Shown here one piece after another: positions 43,604 to 53,330 of a DNA stretch of 64,000 bases. The stretch lies in assembly GCA_002328495.1 (NCBI GenBank), contig DCUJ01000004.1, forward strand, positions 99,568 through 163,567, given 5' to 3'. The notes beneath the pieces are model-generated. The model saw only the letters and a program-made list of their open reading frames with translations. It had not been told where the DNA came from and made no database searches. Within the stretch, counting starts at the first letter, position 1, and each line of letters starts with the position of its first letter. The position numbers were made by a program, and so were the translations under genes. This stretch comes from Sulfurospirillum sp. UBA2217 (GTDB lineage Bacteria > Campylobacterota > Campylobacteria > Campylobacterales > Sulfurospirillaceae).

Positions 43604-44243
43604 AGAAACATTTATCATTGCCAAAGCGGGATGGAACACCATCCTTGTTGTGATGATGCTATTTGTTTTTGCATACGCACTTTCGTTTTTGACACTTTTC
43701 TTTTTTGGAATTTTGCTTGTAACACTTTGGTTGTATCGCAATCCTGAGCGCATGAGTTTAGAAAGTGATCCTTATGCTTTGATAGCTCCGTGTGATGGTC
43801 GTGTGAGTGCTATTTCAAAAGTGCATGCGTCGGATGGGAAAGAGTGGTTACGTGTGGTGATAGAAAAGCGATTGTATGATGTGGGATTGATTCGTGCACC
43901 TATTGCTATGAATGTGATGGAGATTAAAGAGCGCATTGGATTCTCTATGGCTTCAAACTCACCTTTAGCTAAATCTTTGGGTGAAAAAAAAGTGCTTACA
44001 TGTAAGGGTTATTTTGGAGAATTTAAACTGGCAATTTACAAAGGGCATTTTGCAAGGACTATTGCTTTGAACGATTTTTCGACGCCTTTTAAAGCTTCTC
44101 AACGTTTGGGTTTTTTCAGTGAAGGCAGTGTGGCACTCTTTTTACCTTTGGAAACACGCATTAGTGTTGTACTAAACGACGAGGTTAAAGCAGGGGAGAG
44201 TGTGTTAGGATATTTTGCATATAAGGTGAGCGAGCATGAATAA
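43587..44243 (+). CDS. psd: Phosphatidylserine decarboxylase-related protein, short type
   Basis: A 218-aa protein with one or two N-terminal spans (about 15-45) and the short Psd domain: APCDGRVSAI, then LGFFSEGSVALFLPLE near 180 whose Gly-Ser is the expected self-cleavage site giving the pyruvoyl group. It would make phosphatidylethanolamine from the phosphatidylserine produced by the next gene. I use ATG 43587, six bases after CAAGGA, rather than GTG 43584. It overlaps ftsH by 17 bases and pssA by 8. Confidence 0.82.
   Translation: MQANHRETFIIAKAGWNTILVVMMLFVFAYALSFLTLFFFGILLVTLWLYRNPERMSLESDPYALIAPCDGRVSAISKVHASDGKEWLRVVIEKRLYDVGLIRAPIAMNVMEIKERIGFSMASNSPLAKSLGEKKVLTCKGYFGEFKLAIYKGHFARTIALNDFSTPFKASQRLGFFSEGSVALFLPLETRISVVLNDEVKAGESVLGYFAYKVSEHE
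43996..44005. repeat. Iterated palindrome, copy 10
   Basis: Exact copy in the psd-like gene, reading L-T-C-K. Confidence 0.9.
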
Positions 44244-44979
44244 CACAACCGATAATGGCTCTAAAATCCAATTGATTTACATCTTCCCTAATCTTTTTAC
44301 AGCAGCTAGTGCTTTTTTGGGTGTCATTAGCATTATTGCTTCAGCCAATGGTCAGTTTGAAAAAGCAGCCATGTATATTTTACTCTCGTTAATTTTTGAT
44401 GGATTAGACGGCAGGGTAGCACGAATGACCAATGCCACAAGTAAGTTTGGTGCTGAGTTTGATTCATTAGCCGATATTGTTGCGTTTGGGGTTGCTCCTG
44501 CGATGCTTTTTTACTTTACCGTTGGGCATATGTATGGCAAAGTTGGCTCATTGTTGTGTGCAATGTATGTCGTTTTTGGTGCCATTCGTTTAGCACGTTT
44601 TAATGTCATGATAGGCTCTACTGAGCCTTCTGTATTTATTGGTGTTCCTATCCCAACAGCTGCCGTTGTTGTGGCTATGTGGATTTTATGTTATAAAGAG
44701 CATACTTTTTTGGTGGGTTTTGAGTCGGTGATGTTGGTTGCTTTGGGGCTATTATCGTTTTTAATGGTAAGTAACATTCGCTATCCTAGTTTTAAAAAGA
44801 TTGATATGAAAAAAGGTAACGTCGTTCGTATTTTAGTCTATTTGGTTATTTTCTTCTCGTTTTTATATTTGTATCCCATCGAATTGGGAGCTATTATGGT
44901 CAGTGCATATCTTGCATATGGAATAGGTCGAGCAATTTACACCGTTTTCATTGCTAAATACGCAAAAAATTCAGTATAA
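44236..44979 (+). CDS. pssA: CDP-diacylglycerol-serine O-phosphatidyltransferase
   Basis: A 247-aa membrane enzyme with about seven spans. The CDP-alcohol phosphotransferase signature DGLDGRVAR followed by GAEFDSLAD gives the metal-binding aspartates in the usual spacing. It makes phosphatidylserine, the substrate of the upstream decarboxylase-like protein, so the two form a phosphatidylethanolamine module. The stop codon region also contains a TATAAT for the following leader. Confidence 0.93.
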   Translation: MNNTTDNGSKIQLIYIFPNLFTAASAFLGVISIIASANGQFEKAAMYILLSLIFDGLDGRVARMTNATSKFGAEFDSLADIVAFGVAPAMLFYFTVGHMYGKVGSLLCAMYVVFGAIRLARFNVMIGSTEPSVFIGVPIPTAAVVVAMWILCYKEHTFLVGFESVMLVALGLLSFLMVSNIRYPSFKKIDMKKGNVVRILVYLVIFFSFLYLYPIELGAIMVSAYLAYGIGRAIYTVFIAKYAKNSV

Positions 44980-44980
44980 T
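44975..44980 (+). promoter_or_regulatory. -10 element for the leuA leader
   Basis: A perfect TATAAT overlapping the pssA stop, about 37 bases before the leader ORF start. No clear -35 is seen, as usual in this phylum. Confidence 0.6.
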
Positions 44981-45004
44981 ACAAGCACTTTTTACAATAC
45001 TTAT

Positions 45005-45011
45005 AAAGGAG
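45005..45011 (+). promoter_or_regulatory. Strong ribosome-binding site of the leader ORF
   Basis: AAAGGAG, five bases before ATG 45017. Its strength argues that the small ORF is translated. Confidence 0.7.
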
Positions 45012-45016
45012 TAGCG

Positions 45017-45112
45017 ATGAACAGCGTCGATATCGGCATTATGAAGTCCATTAAAATCTTACCCAAGATTGAGATTAAAAACGCTCTCCTGCAAAACCTC
45101 CTCCTTTTCTAA
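45017..45112 (+). CDS. Putative leucine-rich leader peptide upstream of leuA (31 aa)
   Basis: A 31-codon ORF with a strong ribosome site, too short for normal annotation. It reads MNSVDIGIMKS.. and ends ALLQNLLLF, where codons 24, 25 and 28-30 are leucine (CTC CTG .. CTC CTC CTT). Leucine codons close to the stop, a downstream T-rich run (45116-45123) and the leuA gene 62 bases on are the plan of a leu operon attenuator. AAGATT (45065-45070) can pair either with AATCTT before it (45055-45060) or with AATCTT after it (45111-45116), giving two exclusive hairpins. The stems are short, so the mechanism is inference; the ORF and its codons are seen directly. Confidence 0.6.
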   Translation: MNSVDIGIMKSIKILPKIEIKNALLQNLLLF

Positions 45113-45173
45113 TCTTTTTTTCTATAGTTCTACCTAAAAATACACACATTAACATAATACTAAGGATAACCCT

Positions 45174-46730
45174 ATGAACACGAACATGATTAAAATATTT
45201 GATACCACATTACGCGATGGAGAACAAAGCCCTGGGGCTTCTATGAATACGGAAGAGAAAATTCAAATCGCGTTGCAATTACAAAAATTGGGTGTTGATG
45301 TCATCGAGGCGGGATTTGCAGCAGCAAGTCCTGGAGATTTTGATGCCATTTCGCGTATCAGTGAGATGATTACTAAAAGTACGGTGTGCTCTTTGGCGCG
45401 CTCTTTAGAAAAAGATATCAAAGCAGCAGGCGAAGCGGTTGCACGTGCAAACATGAGACGTATTCACACCTTCATTGCAACTAGCCCCATTCACATGCAG
45501 TATAAACTTAAAATGACACCTGAGCAGGTCATCAAAAAAGCAGTAGAAGCCGTGCAATATGCTAAAACGTTTTGCGATGATGTTGAGTTTAGTTGTGAAG
45601 ATGCAGGCAGAAGCGATGTAAGCTTTATGAAAGAGGTGTTGGATGCGGTCATCAATGCAGGAGCAACAACACTCAATATTCCCGATACCGTAGGTTACCG
45701 TTTACCAACAGAAATGGGTGCTATCATCAAATCGTTATCGGATTTTGTAGGAAATCGAGCCATTATCTCTGTACATTGCCATAATGACTTAGGGCTTGCC
45801 GTAGCCAATTCTTTGGCGTGCATCGAAAATGGCGCACGTCAGGTGGAGTGTACCATCAATGGTTTAGGCGAGCGTGCAGGGAATGCGGCATTGGAAGAAA
45901 TCGTCATGATTCTTCGAACGCGAAAAGACCATTTTTCGGCATACGATACAGCGATTAACATTAAAGAGATTTATCCTACCAGTAAATTAGTCTCTTCTAT
46001 TACAGGAATTGACCCACAACCGAACAAAGCTATTGTGGGTAAAAATGCCTTTTCACACGAGAGTGGCATTCATCAAGATGGTATGCTTAAACACGCACAA
46101 ACGTATGAGATTATGAGTGCGATTGATATTGGGCTTGATAAAAATTCCATTGTGTTAGGCAAACATTCAGGTCGTCATGCCTTTAAAGATAAGTTGAAAA
46201 ATTTAGGGTATGAGTTAAAAGAAGAAGAGCTCAACGAAGCGTTTGATCGCTTTAAAGTTGTTGCCGATCAGAAAAAAGAGATGTTTGATGATGATATCCG
46301 TGCATTGGTTGCTGAAGAGATTACGAAGATTCCTCAAGTCTTTGAATTGGTACGTTTACAACTTTCCGATTGTGCCCCAGGGGGCGTGCCAAGTGCTGCG
46401 GTGACTATTTTGCATGATGGCAAAGAGATCACAGACGCGGCCATTGGTAATGGCACGATGGATGCTATCTTTAAAGTCATTGATCGTGTGTGTGGTGTGA
46501 GTGGTGAGCTTAAAGATTATAAAGTGGACGCCGTTTCGCAAGGTAAAGATGCGATGGCACGTGTACTTGTTAAAGTGGTCTTTGATGATAGCAAGCCTGC
46601 CATTATGGGACACGGTTTAAGTGTCGATACGATGCTTGGAACAGCGAAAGCTTATATTGGAGCACTGAACAGTTATATGTCGATGAGAGAAGGATTACGT
46701 ACGATTAAAAAAGGGGATGAGGGCATCTAA
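45174..46730 (+). CDS. leuA: 2-isopropylmalate synthase
   Basis: A 518-aa enzyme for the first step of leucine synthesis (2-oxoisovalerate plus acetyl-CoA). [16 protein letters not shown] is the metal/substrate site, [14 protein letters not shown] carries the metal-binding histidines, and [15 protein letters not shown] follows. The C-terminal 130 residues form the leucine-binding LeuA dimer domain ([23 protein letters not shown]), so feedback inhibition is expected. It is monocistronic between a putative attenuator and a hairpin terminator. ATG 45174 follows TAAGGATAAC. Confidence 0.95.
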   Translation: MNTNMIKIFDTTLRDGEQSPGASMNTEEKIQIALQLQKLGVDVIEAGFAAASPGDFDAISRISEMITKSTVCSLARSLEKDIKAAGEAVARANMRRIHTFIATSPIHMQYKLKMTPEQVIKKAVEAVQYAKTFCDDVEFSCEDAGRSDVSFMKEVLDAVINAGATTLNIPDTVGYRLPTEMGAIIKSLSDFVGNRAIISVHCHNDLGLAVANSLACIENGARQVECTINGLGERAGNAALEEIVMILRTRKDHFSAYDTAINIKEIYPTSKLVSSITGIDPQPNKAIVGKNAFSHESGIHQDGMLKHAQTYEIMSAIDIGLDKNSIVLGKHSGRHAFKDKLKNLGYELKEEELNEAFDRFKVVADQKKEMFDDDIRALVAEEITKIPQVFELVRLQLSDCAPGGVPSAAVTILHDGKEITDAAIGNGTMDAIFKVIDRVCGVSGELKDYKVDAVSQGKDAMARVLVKVVFDDSKPAIMGHGLSVDTMLGTAKAYIGALNSYMSMREGLRTIKKGDEGI

Positions 46731-46735
46731 ACGTC

Positions 46736-46745
46736 TTACATGTAA
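46736..46745. repeat. Iterated palindrome, copy 11 (intergenic)
   Basis: Exact copy after the leuA stop. Its right half forms the start of the left arm of the terminator hairpin. Confidence 0.9.
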
Positions 46746-46767
46746 AGAGCTTAGCAGCTCTTTACAT
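46740..46767. terminator. Bidirectional hairpin terminator between leuA and pflB
   Basis: A perfect 12-bp inverted repeat, ATGTAAAGAGCT and AGCTCTTTACAT, with the tetraloop TAGC, between two convergent genes. It lacks a long T run on either side, so efficiency is uncertain. Confidence 0.75.
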
Positions 46768-46771
46768 ATCC

Positions 46772-49108
46772 CTACTTCATAATATCAAAACTAAAATAAT
46801 CTGAGAGAAAGCCTATATTGCCAATATTATTGTATTGCATAACGGCTGCTTCAAAATTTCCAATTTCTTGATACACCAATCCTAAGGCATAGCGACTTTC
46901 GATATTGCCAGGGTCTATTAATTTTGAAAGCTCCAAAAGGGCAATGGCATTTTCAGGATGCTTTGCACCTATAGCTGCTACGGAAGCTAAGAAAATAGTG
47001 TGTGAATCTTTATTATTATAATCATCAATCAATGAATTGTATAAGGTAAAGGCTTCTTCAAATTGATTGGCATAGATTTCCATGTAGGCAAGCGTTTGCA
47101 TGATAGAAGCAACATCGACACGTTCTTCTTCCATTTTACGTCTTACTCCATCACGTTTTTGATGAATCAGACCGCCTATTTGTAGAAGTTTGATATACTG
47201 CTCTTTCACAATTTTAGGACCATAATAAAACGCATCGTAATCCAATGGGAGTGTATTAAATTCCATTTGGATAGCTTTGGCATACGTTTTAATCTCTTCG
47301 CCACGGTGTTTGACGTTAAACGCGATAAGATTTGCGATAATATCGCGAGGTAAAAGTGCTTGAAGTTTTTGAGAACTGAGACGGTAGTCATTGTCATTGC
47401 TAAGCTTCTTAGCCGCTATGGTATCAAGCACGATGGCTAGAGGTGTTTGCTCCTTCTCTTTTTCAAGCCAACGGGCAAGAGAGAGGTCATTGCCATCCGT
47501 TAAGTGAATGAGAGAACTGTAAAGATTGTCTTCTCCTAAGGCACTATTTTTTGCGATACTTTCTTTGACATCTTCGGCTAATTTTGTAATATCTTTGCCA
47601 ATCAAGTTACCACACATCAGGGAAAAGACTCCTGCAAGATAGTTGTTACTATCCAGATGGTAGCTTTTTGAAAAGTTTTTGTATGCAAGGGTATAATCAC
47701 CCATTTGTGCGTAGGTAAGTGCTAAATTGTAATGTAAAATGGAGTGGTTTTTATAGGTTCCGACCATTTGAAGAAAGATTTCATTCGCTTCGTAGACATG
47801 AAAATCGAGGGCTTTTTTAATTCCTTTGCTAATAGCAATGTTTACTTTTGAAATGGTTGAACTGGCTTTTAGGTAGGAAAGGGCAGGTCCAATCTCATCG
47901 ATAAAAATGTTCATGCTCCCTTTGCGAATATAATCAATGGTTTGTTTAGCATCAAACACCTTATAAGGGGCATAGTAAAAAATCACATTATACGTACTTT
48001 CATTGTCAAAAAAGAGCTCTTGTTCAAACTCAAGTTGCGCTTTTTGTACATCAAACAAAGAGGGTTTGAGGGTTGAGCGTATTTTGTAGATAGGTGCTTT
48101 ATCCATATCGCTTACTTTGGAGACTTCTGAGAGTAAGGAGGCGGTGTTGGCTAAATTACCGAGTTTATTTTCAACCAAGGAGAGAGCCATTTTAATTTGG
48201 GCATTTTCACGGTCATTTTTTAAGGCTTTCATCAAATAGAGTTTTGATTTTGTAAATTCCCCAAGTTTAGCATGTAAGAGTCCTTGGGTAAAGCTATCAT
48301 TTTCTTCTTGAATGTCATTTAACGTATTGCGTGCCGTTTCGTTGTAGCCTAAAGCACTTAAAATTTTTGAAACAAGATACGCTTGGTCCTCTTTGTAAAA
48401 AGAGGAAAGGGGATTGCTCAGTGCATTGAGTGCTTCGTAGTAAAAATTTTTATAATAATGCACCAACCCAACGTAGTAGGAATACAACGGGGCATTGCTC
48501 TCTTCAGGCAGATAGGCGAAGGCTAGGTCAATGTAATAGGTGAAAAGTTTTTTATCGTTTATCTCGAGTGAACAAACTGCTGCATTGATAGCGCTAATGC
48601 AACGATGTTCTCTATTTTGAATCGCTTTTTTAAAAGATTCAAGTGCTTCTGAAAAGTTTTTTTCACGCATTTTTGCAACGCCGATGTTATAGTGAGAAAT
48701 TGCTTCATTGAAGGTAGCAATCTGTTCGTATATTTTAAGGGCATCGTCTTTGTTCCCTTGTTCATACAAAAGATTTGCTTTTTGAATCATTGGTTCTAAT
48801 TTAGAAGGAGCAAATGGAGGTTTTGGAATGACTTTTTCTTCAACCACTGGCAGGGTAAGCTCTTCTATAGGAGGCTCTTTTTTAAAGATGACCAAGACAA
48901 CAATCGTGATGATGATACCAATCAGAGCAACAGCACCTATTCCAGAGAGTACAAGAAGTTTCTTTTTTTGAGATTTTTCGTGAAGTGCGGTCTGTTCTTC
49001 TTGGGCTAAAACAGCACTAAGCTCTTCGGCTTGTGCTTCATCTTCCATCGGAGCAAAACTCTCCTCTGAAGGTGTTGCCTCAAGGATAACGACTTCTTCT
49101 TCTGCCAT
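46772..49108 (-). CDS. pflB: Flagellar motor-associated TPR membrane protein (PflB-like)
   Basis: A 778-aa protein with an acidic cytoplasmic N-terminus (1-45), one membrane span at about 51-75 after KKK, and a long periplasmic part built of TPR-like helices (for example ALKIYEQIATFNEAISHYNIG, NYLAGVFSLMCGNL). PflB of C. jejuni has the same build and helps form the periplasmic disk that recruits stators. It also lies directly after serS in the der-aroK-trpS-serS-pflB order seen here. The name relies on synteny and architecture. It ends the minus-strand operon, one base after serS. Confidence 0.82.
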   Translation of the reverse strand: MAEEEVVILEATPSEESFAPMEDEAQAEELSAVLAQEEQTALHEKSQKKKLLVLSGIGAVALIGIIITIVVLVIFKKEPPIEELTLPVVEEKVIPKPPFAPSKLEPMIQKANLLYEQGNKDDALKIYEQIATFNEAISHYNIGVAKMREKNFSEALESFKKAIQNREHRCISAINAAVCSLEINDKKLFTYYIDLAFAYLPEESNAPLYSYYVGLVHYYKNFYYEALNALSNPLSSFYKEDQAYLVSKILSALGYNETARNTLNDIQEENDSFTQGLLHAKLGEFTKSKLYLMKALKNDRENAQIKMALSLVENKLGNLANTASLLSEVSKVSDMDKAPIYKIRSTLKPSLFDVQKAQLEFEQELFFDNESTYNVIFYYAPYKVFDAKQTIDYIRKGSMNIFIDEIGPALSYLKASSTISKVNIAISKGIKKALDFHVYEANEIFLQMVGTYKNHSILHYNLALTYAQMGDYTLAYKNFSKSYHLDSNNYLAGVFSLMCGNLIGKDITKLAEDVKESIAKNSALGEDNLYSSLIHLTDGNDLSLARWLEKEKEQTPLAIVLDTIAAKKLSNDNDYRLSSQKLQALLPRDIIANLIAFNVKHRGEEIKTYAKAIQMEFNTLPLDYDAFYYGPKIVKEQYIKLLQIGGLIHQKRDGVRRKMEEERVDVASIMQTLAYMEIYANQFEEAFTLYNSLIDDYNNKDSHTIFLASVAAIGAKHPENAIALLELSKLIDPGNIESRYALGLVYQEIGNFEAAVMQYNNIGNIGFLSDYFSFDIMK

Positions 49109-49109
49109 C

Positions 49110-49119
49110 TTACATGTAC
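49110..49119. repeat. Near-match (9/10) to the iterated palindrome at the serS stop
   Basis: Plus-strand TTACATGTAC; on the coding strand the palindrome's third frame, Y-M-stop, ends serS. Confidence 0.6.
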
Positions 49120-50354
49120 TTTTTTAAGACTTCAGGGATAGACACGGTGCCATCTTCATTTTGGTAGTTTTCCATAATGGCAATGAGTGTTCTTCCAACG
49201 GCAAGAGAAGAGCCATTGAGGGTATGGACTAAACGGTTTTTGCCCTCATCTTTAAATCTTATTTTCGCACGTCTGGCTTGAAAATCAAAGGTATTGGACA
49301 CAGAACTGATTTCACGGTAGCGGTTTTGCCCAGGGAGCCACACTTCAAGATCGACTGTTTTAGCCGCACTAAAGCCTAAATCGCCACCGCAGAGCATCAA
49401 ATGACGGTGGGGAAGTCCCAAAGAAGTTAAAAGGTCTGATGCACACGTGAGCATCTCTTCAAAAACGGCTTCACTCTGTTCTGGTGTGGTGATGCACACG
49501 AGTTCAACTTTGTCAAATTGATGCTGGCGAATCATCCCACGGGTGTCTTTACCCGCACTGCCAGCTTCTTTACGAAAACACGCTGAGTAAGAGGTCATTT
49601 TAAGAGGGAGTTCTTCTTTTGTTAGAATTTCATCTCTGAAAAGATTGGTTACGGGTACTTCGGCGGTGGGAATCAAAAACAACTCTTCGCCCTCAATTTT
49701 AAAAAGATCATCTTCAAATTTAGGCAGTTGTCCTGTGCCCATTAAGGTTTCACGGTTTACAATGTAAGGAACTGCTACTTCAGCAAAACCTCGACTTCGG
49801 TTAAAATCAAGCATATAATTAATTAAAGTACGCTCTAGCCTTGCTCCTTCATTTTTGAGGACGGAAAAACGGCTTTTGGAGAGCTTCACGCCACGCTCAA
49901 AGTCAATCCAGTTTTGTTTACTGTCGATGTCCCAATGTTCTTTAGGGGTGAAGGAGAACGTTTTGGGCACAAGAACACGCTTGAGTTCCACATTGTCATT
50001 TTCATCTTCACCATCAGGTACTAACGGTGAGGGCATATTGGGGATAATAGCGGCTAAGGATTCAAGTTTTTCTTCTAAAGTACGTACGATTTCTTGCGCC
50101 TGAGCAATTTTTTCTTTGTTTAAAGAGAGTTCAGCTTTTAATGCGCCCACATCTTTGCCTTCTTTGGCATACACACCAAAGAGTTTACTTTTGGTATTTT
50201 GTTCGGCTTGGAGTGGTTCTAAAACAATGCGAGCATTTTTAAGCTCCAACGAGAGGAGGCGTACTTCTTCTAAAAGGCTCTCATCCACTTTTTTCTTGCG
50301 TAACGCCGTTGCAACAGCGTCAAAATCATTTTGAATCAGTTTAATATCTAACAT
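49110..50354 (-). CDS. serS: Seryl-tRNA synthetase
   Basis: A 414-aa class II synthetase. The first 110 residues form the tRNA-binding coiled coil ([20 protein letters not shown] and so on). The catalytic core shows [30 protein letters not shown], the motif 2 region [18 protein letters not shown] and motif 3 with [19 protein letters not shown]. The last codons are K-Y-M-stop on GTACATGTAA, one base off the iterated palindrome. Confidence 0.96.
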   Translation of the reverse strand: MLDIKLIQNDFDAVATALRKKKVDESLLEEVRLLSLELKNARIVLEPLQAEQNTKSKLFGVYAKEGKDVGALKAELSLNKEKIAQAQEIVRTLEEKLESLAAIIPNMPSPLVPDGEDENDNVELKRVLVPKTFSFTPKEHWDIDSKQNWIDFERGVKLSKSRFSVLKNEGARLERTLINYMLDFNRSRGFAEVAVPYIVNRETLMGTGQLPKFEDDLFKIEGEELFLIPTAEVPVTNLFRDEILTKEELPLKMTSYSACFRKEAGSAGKDTRGMIRQHQFDKVELVCITTPEQSEAVFEEMLTCASDLLTSLGLPHRHLMLCGGDLGFSAAKTVDLEVWLPGQNRYREISSVSNTFDFQARRAKIRFKDEGKNRLVHTLNGSSLAVGRTLIAIMENYQNEDGTVSIPEVLKKYM

Positions 50355-50362
50355 AATTTCCC

Positions 50363-51328
50363 TTAGCGATAAATTCCAACAAGATCACGAATGAGGCGCA
50401 TTTTTTCAGTGGCGATTTTACGAGCCTTACTTGCGCCTTCATCTAAAATAGCCAACACTTCATCTTTATGCTCTAGGTAATACGCTCTTTTTTCACGAGC
50501 AGGTGCAAAATAGTCCCAAATAAGTGTATTGAGGTAGGCTTTAAAATGCCCATAGCCTTCCCCACCCTTGGCATAACGGGCTTGCAATGCCACTAATTCG
50601 TCATTTTCTAAAAAGAGTTTAGCCAATGCGTAAACATTACATGTAAGAGGGTTTTTAGGCTCTTCCATCGGGGTTGAATCGGTTACGATGCGTGAGGTTG
50701 CTTTTTTTAGCTCTTTTTCGGTGCAGAAGATATCAATGGTATTGCCATAGCTTTTGCTCATTTTTGCCCCATCCAGACCTGGAACCGTTGCGACATCTTC
50801 ATCAACTTTGAACTCTGGAATGGTGAAAATCTCACCAAAGTCGTTGTTGAATTTTATGGCAATATCTCGTGTAATTTCGACGTGCTGAATTTGATCTTTC
50901 CCCACAGGAATGACATTGGAATCGTAGAGTAAAATATCGGCCGCCATAAGCACGGGGTAGGAAAAGAGCGAATGGTTTGCCGCAATGCCTTTTGCGACTT
51001 TGTCTTTATAACTGTGAGCACGCTCTAGTAAGCCCATGGGTGTGTAGCCTGAGAGCACCCAGTAAAGCTCTAAGACTTCTTTTACATCAGATTGTGCCCA
51101 AAAGGTAACTTTGCTAGGGTCAATGCCAAGGCTAAGAAAATTAATCGCCGCATCAAGCGTGTTGTTTTTGAGTGCTTCTCCATCTTTTAAAGACGTTAAA
51201 GCGTGGTAATTAGCAATGAAGATAAAAAGGTCACTTTTTTCTTGAAGATCGACCATTTGTTTGATGGCGCCAAAATAGTTACCAATGTGCAAGGCACCTG
51301 AGGGTTGAATGCCTGTTAATACTCTCAT
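50363..51328 (-). CDS. trpS: Tryptophanyl-tRNA synthetase
   Basis: A 321-aa class I synthetase with the HIGH-type motif [13 protein letters not shown] near residue 10-20, [24 protein letters not shown], and the KMSKS loop in [12 protein letters not shown] near 195. Length is normal for bacterial TrpS. It lies between aroK and serS, 8 bases from serS, in the conserved campylobacterotan operon. Confidence 0.96.
   Translation of the reverse strand: MRVLTGIQPSGALHIGNYFGAIKQMVDLQEKSDLFIFIANYHALTSLKDGEALKNNTLDAAINFLSLGIDPSKVTFWAQSDVKEVLELYWVLSGYTPMGLLERAHSYKDKVAKGIAANHSLFSYPVLMAADILLYDSNVIPVGKDQIQHVEITRDIAIKFNNDFGEIFTIPEFKVDEDVATVPGLDGAKMSKSYGNTIDIFCTEKELKKATSRIVTDSTPMEEPKNPLTCNVYALAKLFLENDELVALQARYAKGGEGYGHFKAYLNTLIWDYFAPAREKRAYYLEHKDEVLAILDEGASKARKIATEKMRLIRDLVGIYR
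50637..50646. repeat. Iterated palindrome, copy 12
   Basis: Exact copy in trpS, reading L-T-C-N on the coding strand. Confidence 0.9.
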
Positions 51329-51338
51329 CGACTCTGTC

Positions 51339-51872
51339 CTAATGTTTGTTTGTTTTCAGTAGTGTTGCTAAATCGTTTACGATTTCTTTAATTTTACGAT
51401 TTTCCACATCAATAATAACGTCTGCTTTTGCCTCATACAAAGGAGCACGCTCATTAAAAAGGGCTTTTGCCTTTGTAAAATCTGTTAATAGCGGGCGTTT
51501 TGCTAGTTTCAGTTCTGCATTTTCATGCTCTTGAAGGCGTTTTAAAATCCCTTCAAAACTAGATTTTAGATAGACTACGGTGCCAATTTTTTCTAAATTA
51601 GCGACTTTAAAAAAGCCACCACCTGTCGAAATAATGGCATTTTTAACACTTTTTTCCAACCATTTGGCGGTCTTTTTTTCCAGTTTACGAAAGTACGCTT
51701 CACCCTCTGTCTCAAAAATCATTTTAATTTTACGATTTTCCATACTCTCGATCAAATCATCGGTATCAAGTCCCATGCGTTTGGTTTTTTGAATGAGTGC
51801 TCTGGCGATGGTGCCTTTGCCTACCCCCATAAAGCCGATAAAGACAATGTTATGATTTTTAGGATTCAGCAT
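51339..51872 (-). CDS. aroK: Shikimate kinase
   Basis: A 177-aa P-loop kinase that phosphorylates shikimate in aromatic amino acid synthesis. Walker A GFMGVGKGTIARAL has Gly-Thr where many homologues have Ser-Thr. Substrate elements are DTDDLIE, FRKLE and the STGGGFF loop. It overlaps der by 14 bases and so is translationally coupled to it. Confidence 0.92.
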   Translation of the reverse strand: MLNPKNHNIVFIGFMGVGKGTIARALIQKTKRMGLDTDDLIESMENRKIKMIFETEGEAYFRKLEKKTAKWLEKSVKNAIISTGGGFFKVANLEKIGTVVYLKSSFEGILKRLQEHENAELKLAKRPLLTDFTKAKALFNERAPLYEAKADVIIDVENRKIKEIVNDLATLLKTNKH

Positions 51873-53283
51873 TACTCTCTTCTTGCTCGTTATCTCTCTC
51901 CCCTTTGGCTCGTGGATAAATCAACACAGGTGTTCCCTCCAGTGCAAAATTTTCACGTAGCTTATTGGCAAGGTAGCGTTTGTAGCTAAAATGCAAAGAG
52001 CGAGGTTTGTTCATGACTAAAACAATGCGTGGAGGCTTGGTTTGGTATTGGGTCGCAAAATAGATTTTGACAATTTTGGCATGGTCGCTTGGGATTTGAT
52101 GGCGAATGGTCGCTTCTTTGATGACTTCGTTGAGTTGACGTGTTGGGATATGCTGAGAGAAATTCGTATAGACTTCCAAAAGCATGTCTTTAATCTTAGA
52201 AACCCGTTGCTTGGTTAAAGCGGAGACGGTAATGATGGGGGCATACGAGAGAAATTTAAAACGGTGGCGTACATCAGCAACGGTGGTATCATAATCCGCC
52301 ATGGCTTTATCCCATTTGTTTAAGACAATGATGCAGGCTAAGTTGTTGTCTTCCACCAATCCTGCGATGCGCTCATCGAGCTCTAAAAAAGGCTCACTGG
52401 CATCTAACACAAGCAGTGCAATGTGCGCGCGCTCTAGCATCTCTTTGGTACGCATCAATGCAAATTTTTCGATACCTTCTATCTTACCACGACGGCGAAG
52501 TCCTGCGGTATCGACGAAGTTGAGAATTTTATCCAAATGCGGTGAACTTTCATCGACGGGGTCTATGGTGGTGCCAGCGATACTACTAACCACGGCACGC
52601 TCTTTACCAACAAGTGCGTTAAGAAGCGAGCTTTTCCCGACATTTACTCGACCAATGATGGCAATGTTGATTTGGTTAGACTCTTCCTCTTCTTCTAAGT
52701 TTTCTGCTGGAAGTTCTTCTACCTCTTCTTCAATACCTTCATCATCCCAATTCTCTTCGTCATCTTCATCGCTTTTAACAGGTTCAATTTCTGGTAGAGC
52801 AGGAAGGTGTGAAGCTATCCAATCAAACAAGGCGATAACACCACGGTTGTGAGAAACAGAGATAGGAAAAATATGGTCCGCACCAAACTCTTCAAATTCC
52901 CACGCACGTTCCATCTCTTTGTCATTGTCAATTTTATTGATGACTAAAGCGATGGGTTTTTTACGTCCTTGAAGAGCATAAAATATTTTCTTTTCTTCAT
53001 CACTTGGACGCATCTTTCCATCAACCACCATCAAAATGATATCGGCTTTTTTAGACGCTTCCATGGACATCGTGTGCACGTTTTCAAACAGTTCTGTGGA
53101 TTTATCCAAACCGCCTGTGTCTAAAAGTAAGCAGGGTTTCTCATTGATTTTGACAGCGTGGGTTCTAATATCCCGTGTGGTGCCACTAAAATCAGACGTA
53201 ATGGCAATGCGTGCTTTGGCAATGCGGTTAAACAAAGAGCTTTTCCCCACATTGGGAAGCCCTATAATAGCTATTTTTTTCAT
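51859..53283 (-). CDS. der: Ribosome-assembly GTPase Der (EngA)
   Basis: A 474-aa tandem GTPase for 50S maturation. The first G domain has GLPNVGKSSLFNR and NKID; the second has GRVNVGKSSLLNALVG, DTAGLRRRGKIEG and NKWD; a KH-like domain closes the protein (PPRIVLVMNKPRSLHFSYKRYL). The linker between the G domains is unusually acidic (about 170-205, many D/E), a trait also of other campylobacters. It heads the minus-strand operon. Confidence 0.95.
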   Translation of the reverse strand: MKKIAIIGLPNVGKSSLFNRIAKARIAITSDFSGTTRDIRTHAVKINEKPCLLLDTGGLDKSTELFENVHTMSMEASKKADIILMVVDGKMRPSDEEKKIFYALQGRKKPIALVINKIDNDKEMERAWEFEEFGADHIFPISVSHNRGVIALFDWIASHLPALPEIEPVKSDEDDEENWDDEGIEEEVEELPAENLEEEEESNQINIAIIGRVNVGKSSLLNALVGKERAVVSSIAGTTIDPVDESSPHLDKILNFVDTAGLRRRGKIEGIEKFALMRTKEMLERAHIALLVLDASEPFLELDERIAGLVEDNNLACIIVLNKWDKAMADYDTTVADVRHRFKFLSYAPIITVSALTKQRVSKIKDMLLEVYTNFSQHIPTRQLNEVIKEATIRHQIPSDHAKIVKIYFATQYQTKPPRIVLVMNKPRSLHFSYKRYLANKLRENFALEGTPVLIYPRAKGERDNEQEESNAES

Positions 53284-53310
53284 AAAAACCTTTGGTGTAT
53301 AATTGATTCG

Positions 53311-53316
53311 ATTATA
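53311..53316 (-). promoter_or_regulatory. -10 element for the der-aroK-trpS-serS-pflB operon
   Basis: TATAAT on the minus strand (plus ATTATA), 27 bases before the der start, in the 47-base gap after the MscS-like gene. Confidence 0.65.
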
Positions 53317-53330
53317 GCGTGTGTTTGCTG

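Noticed and set aside
52301..52852. 183-codon open frame on the plus strand inside der
   Set aside because: It is antisense to a clear Der GTPase, is serine-rich as expected for a shadow frame, and has no motif or ribosome site.
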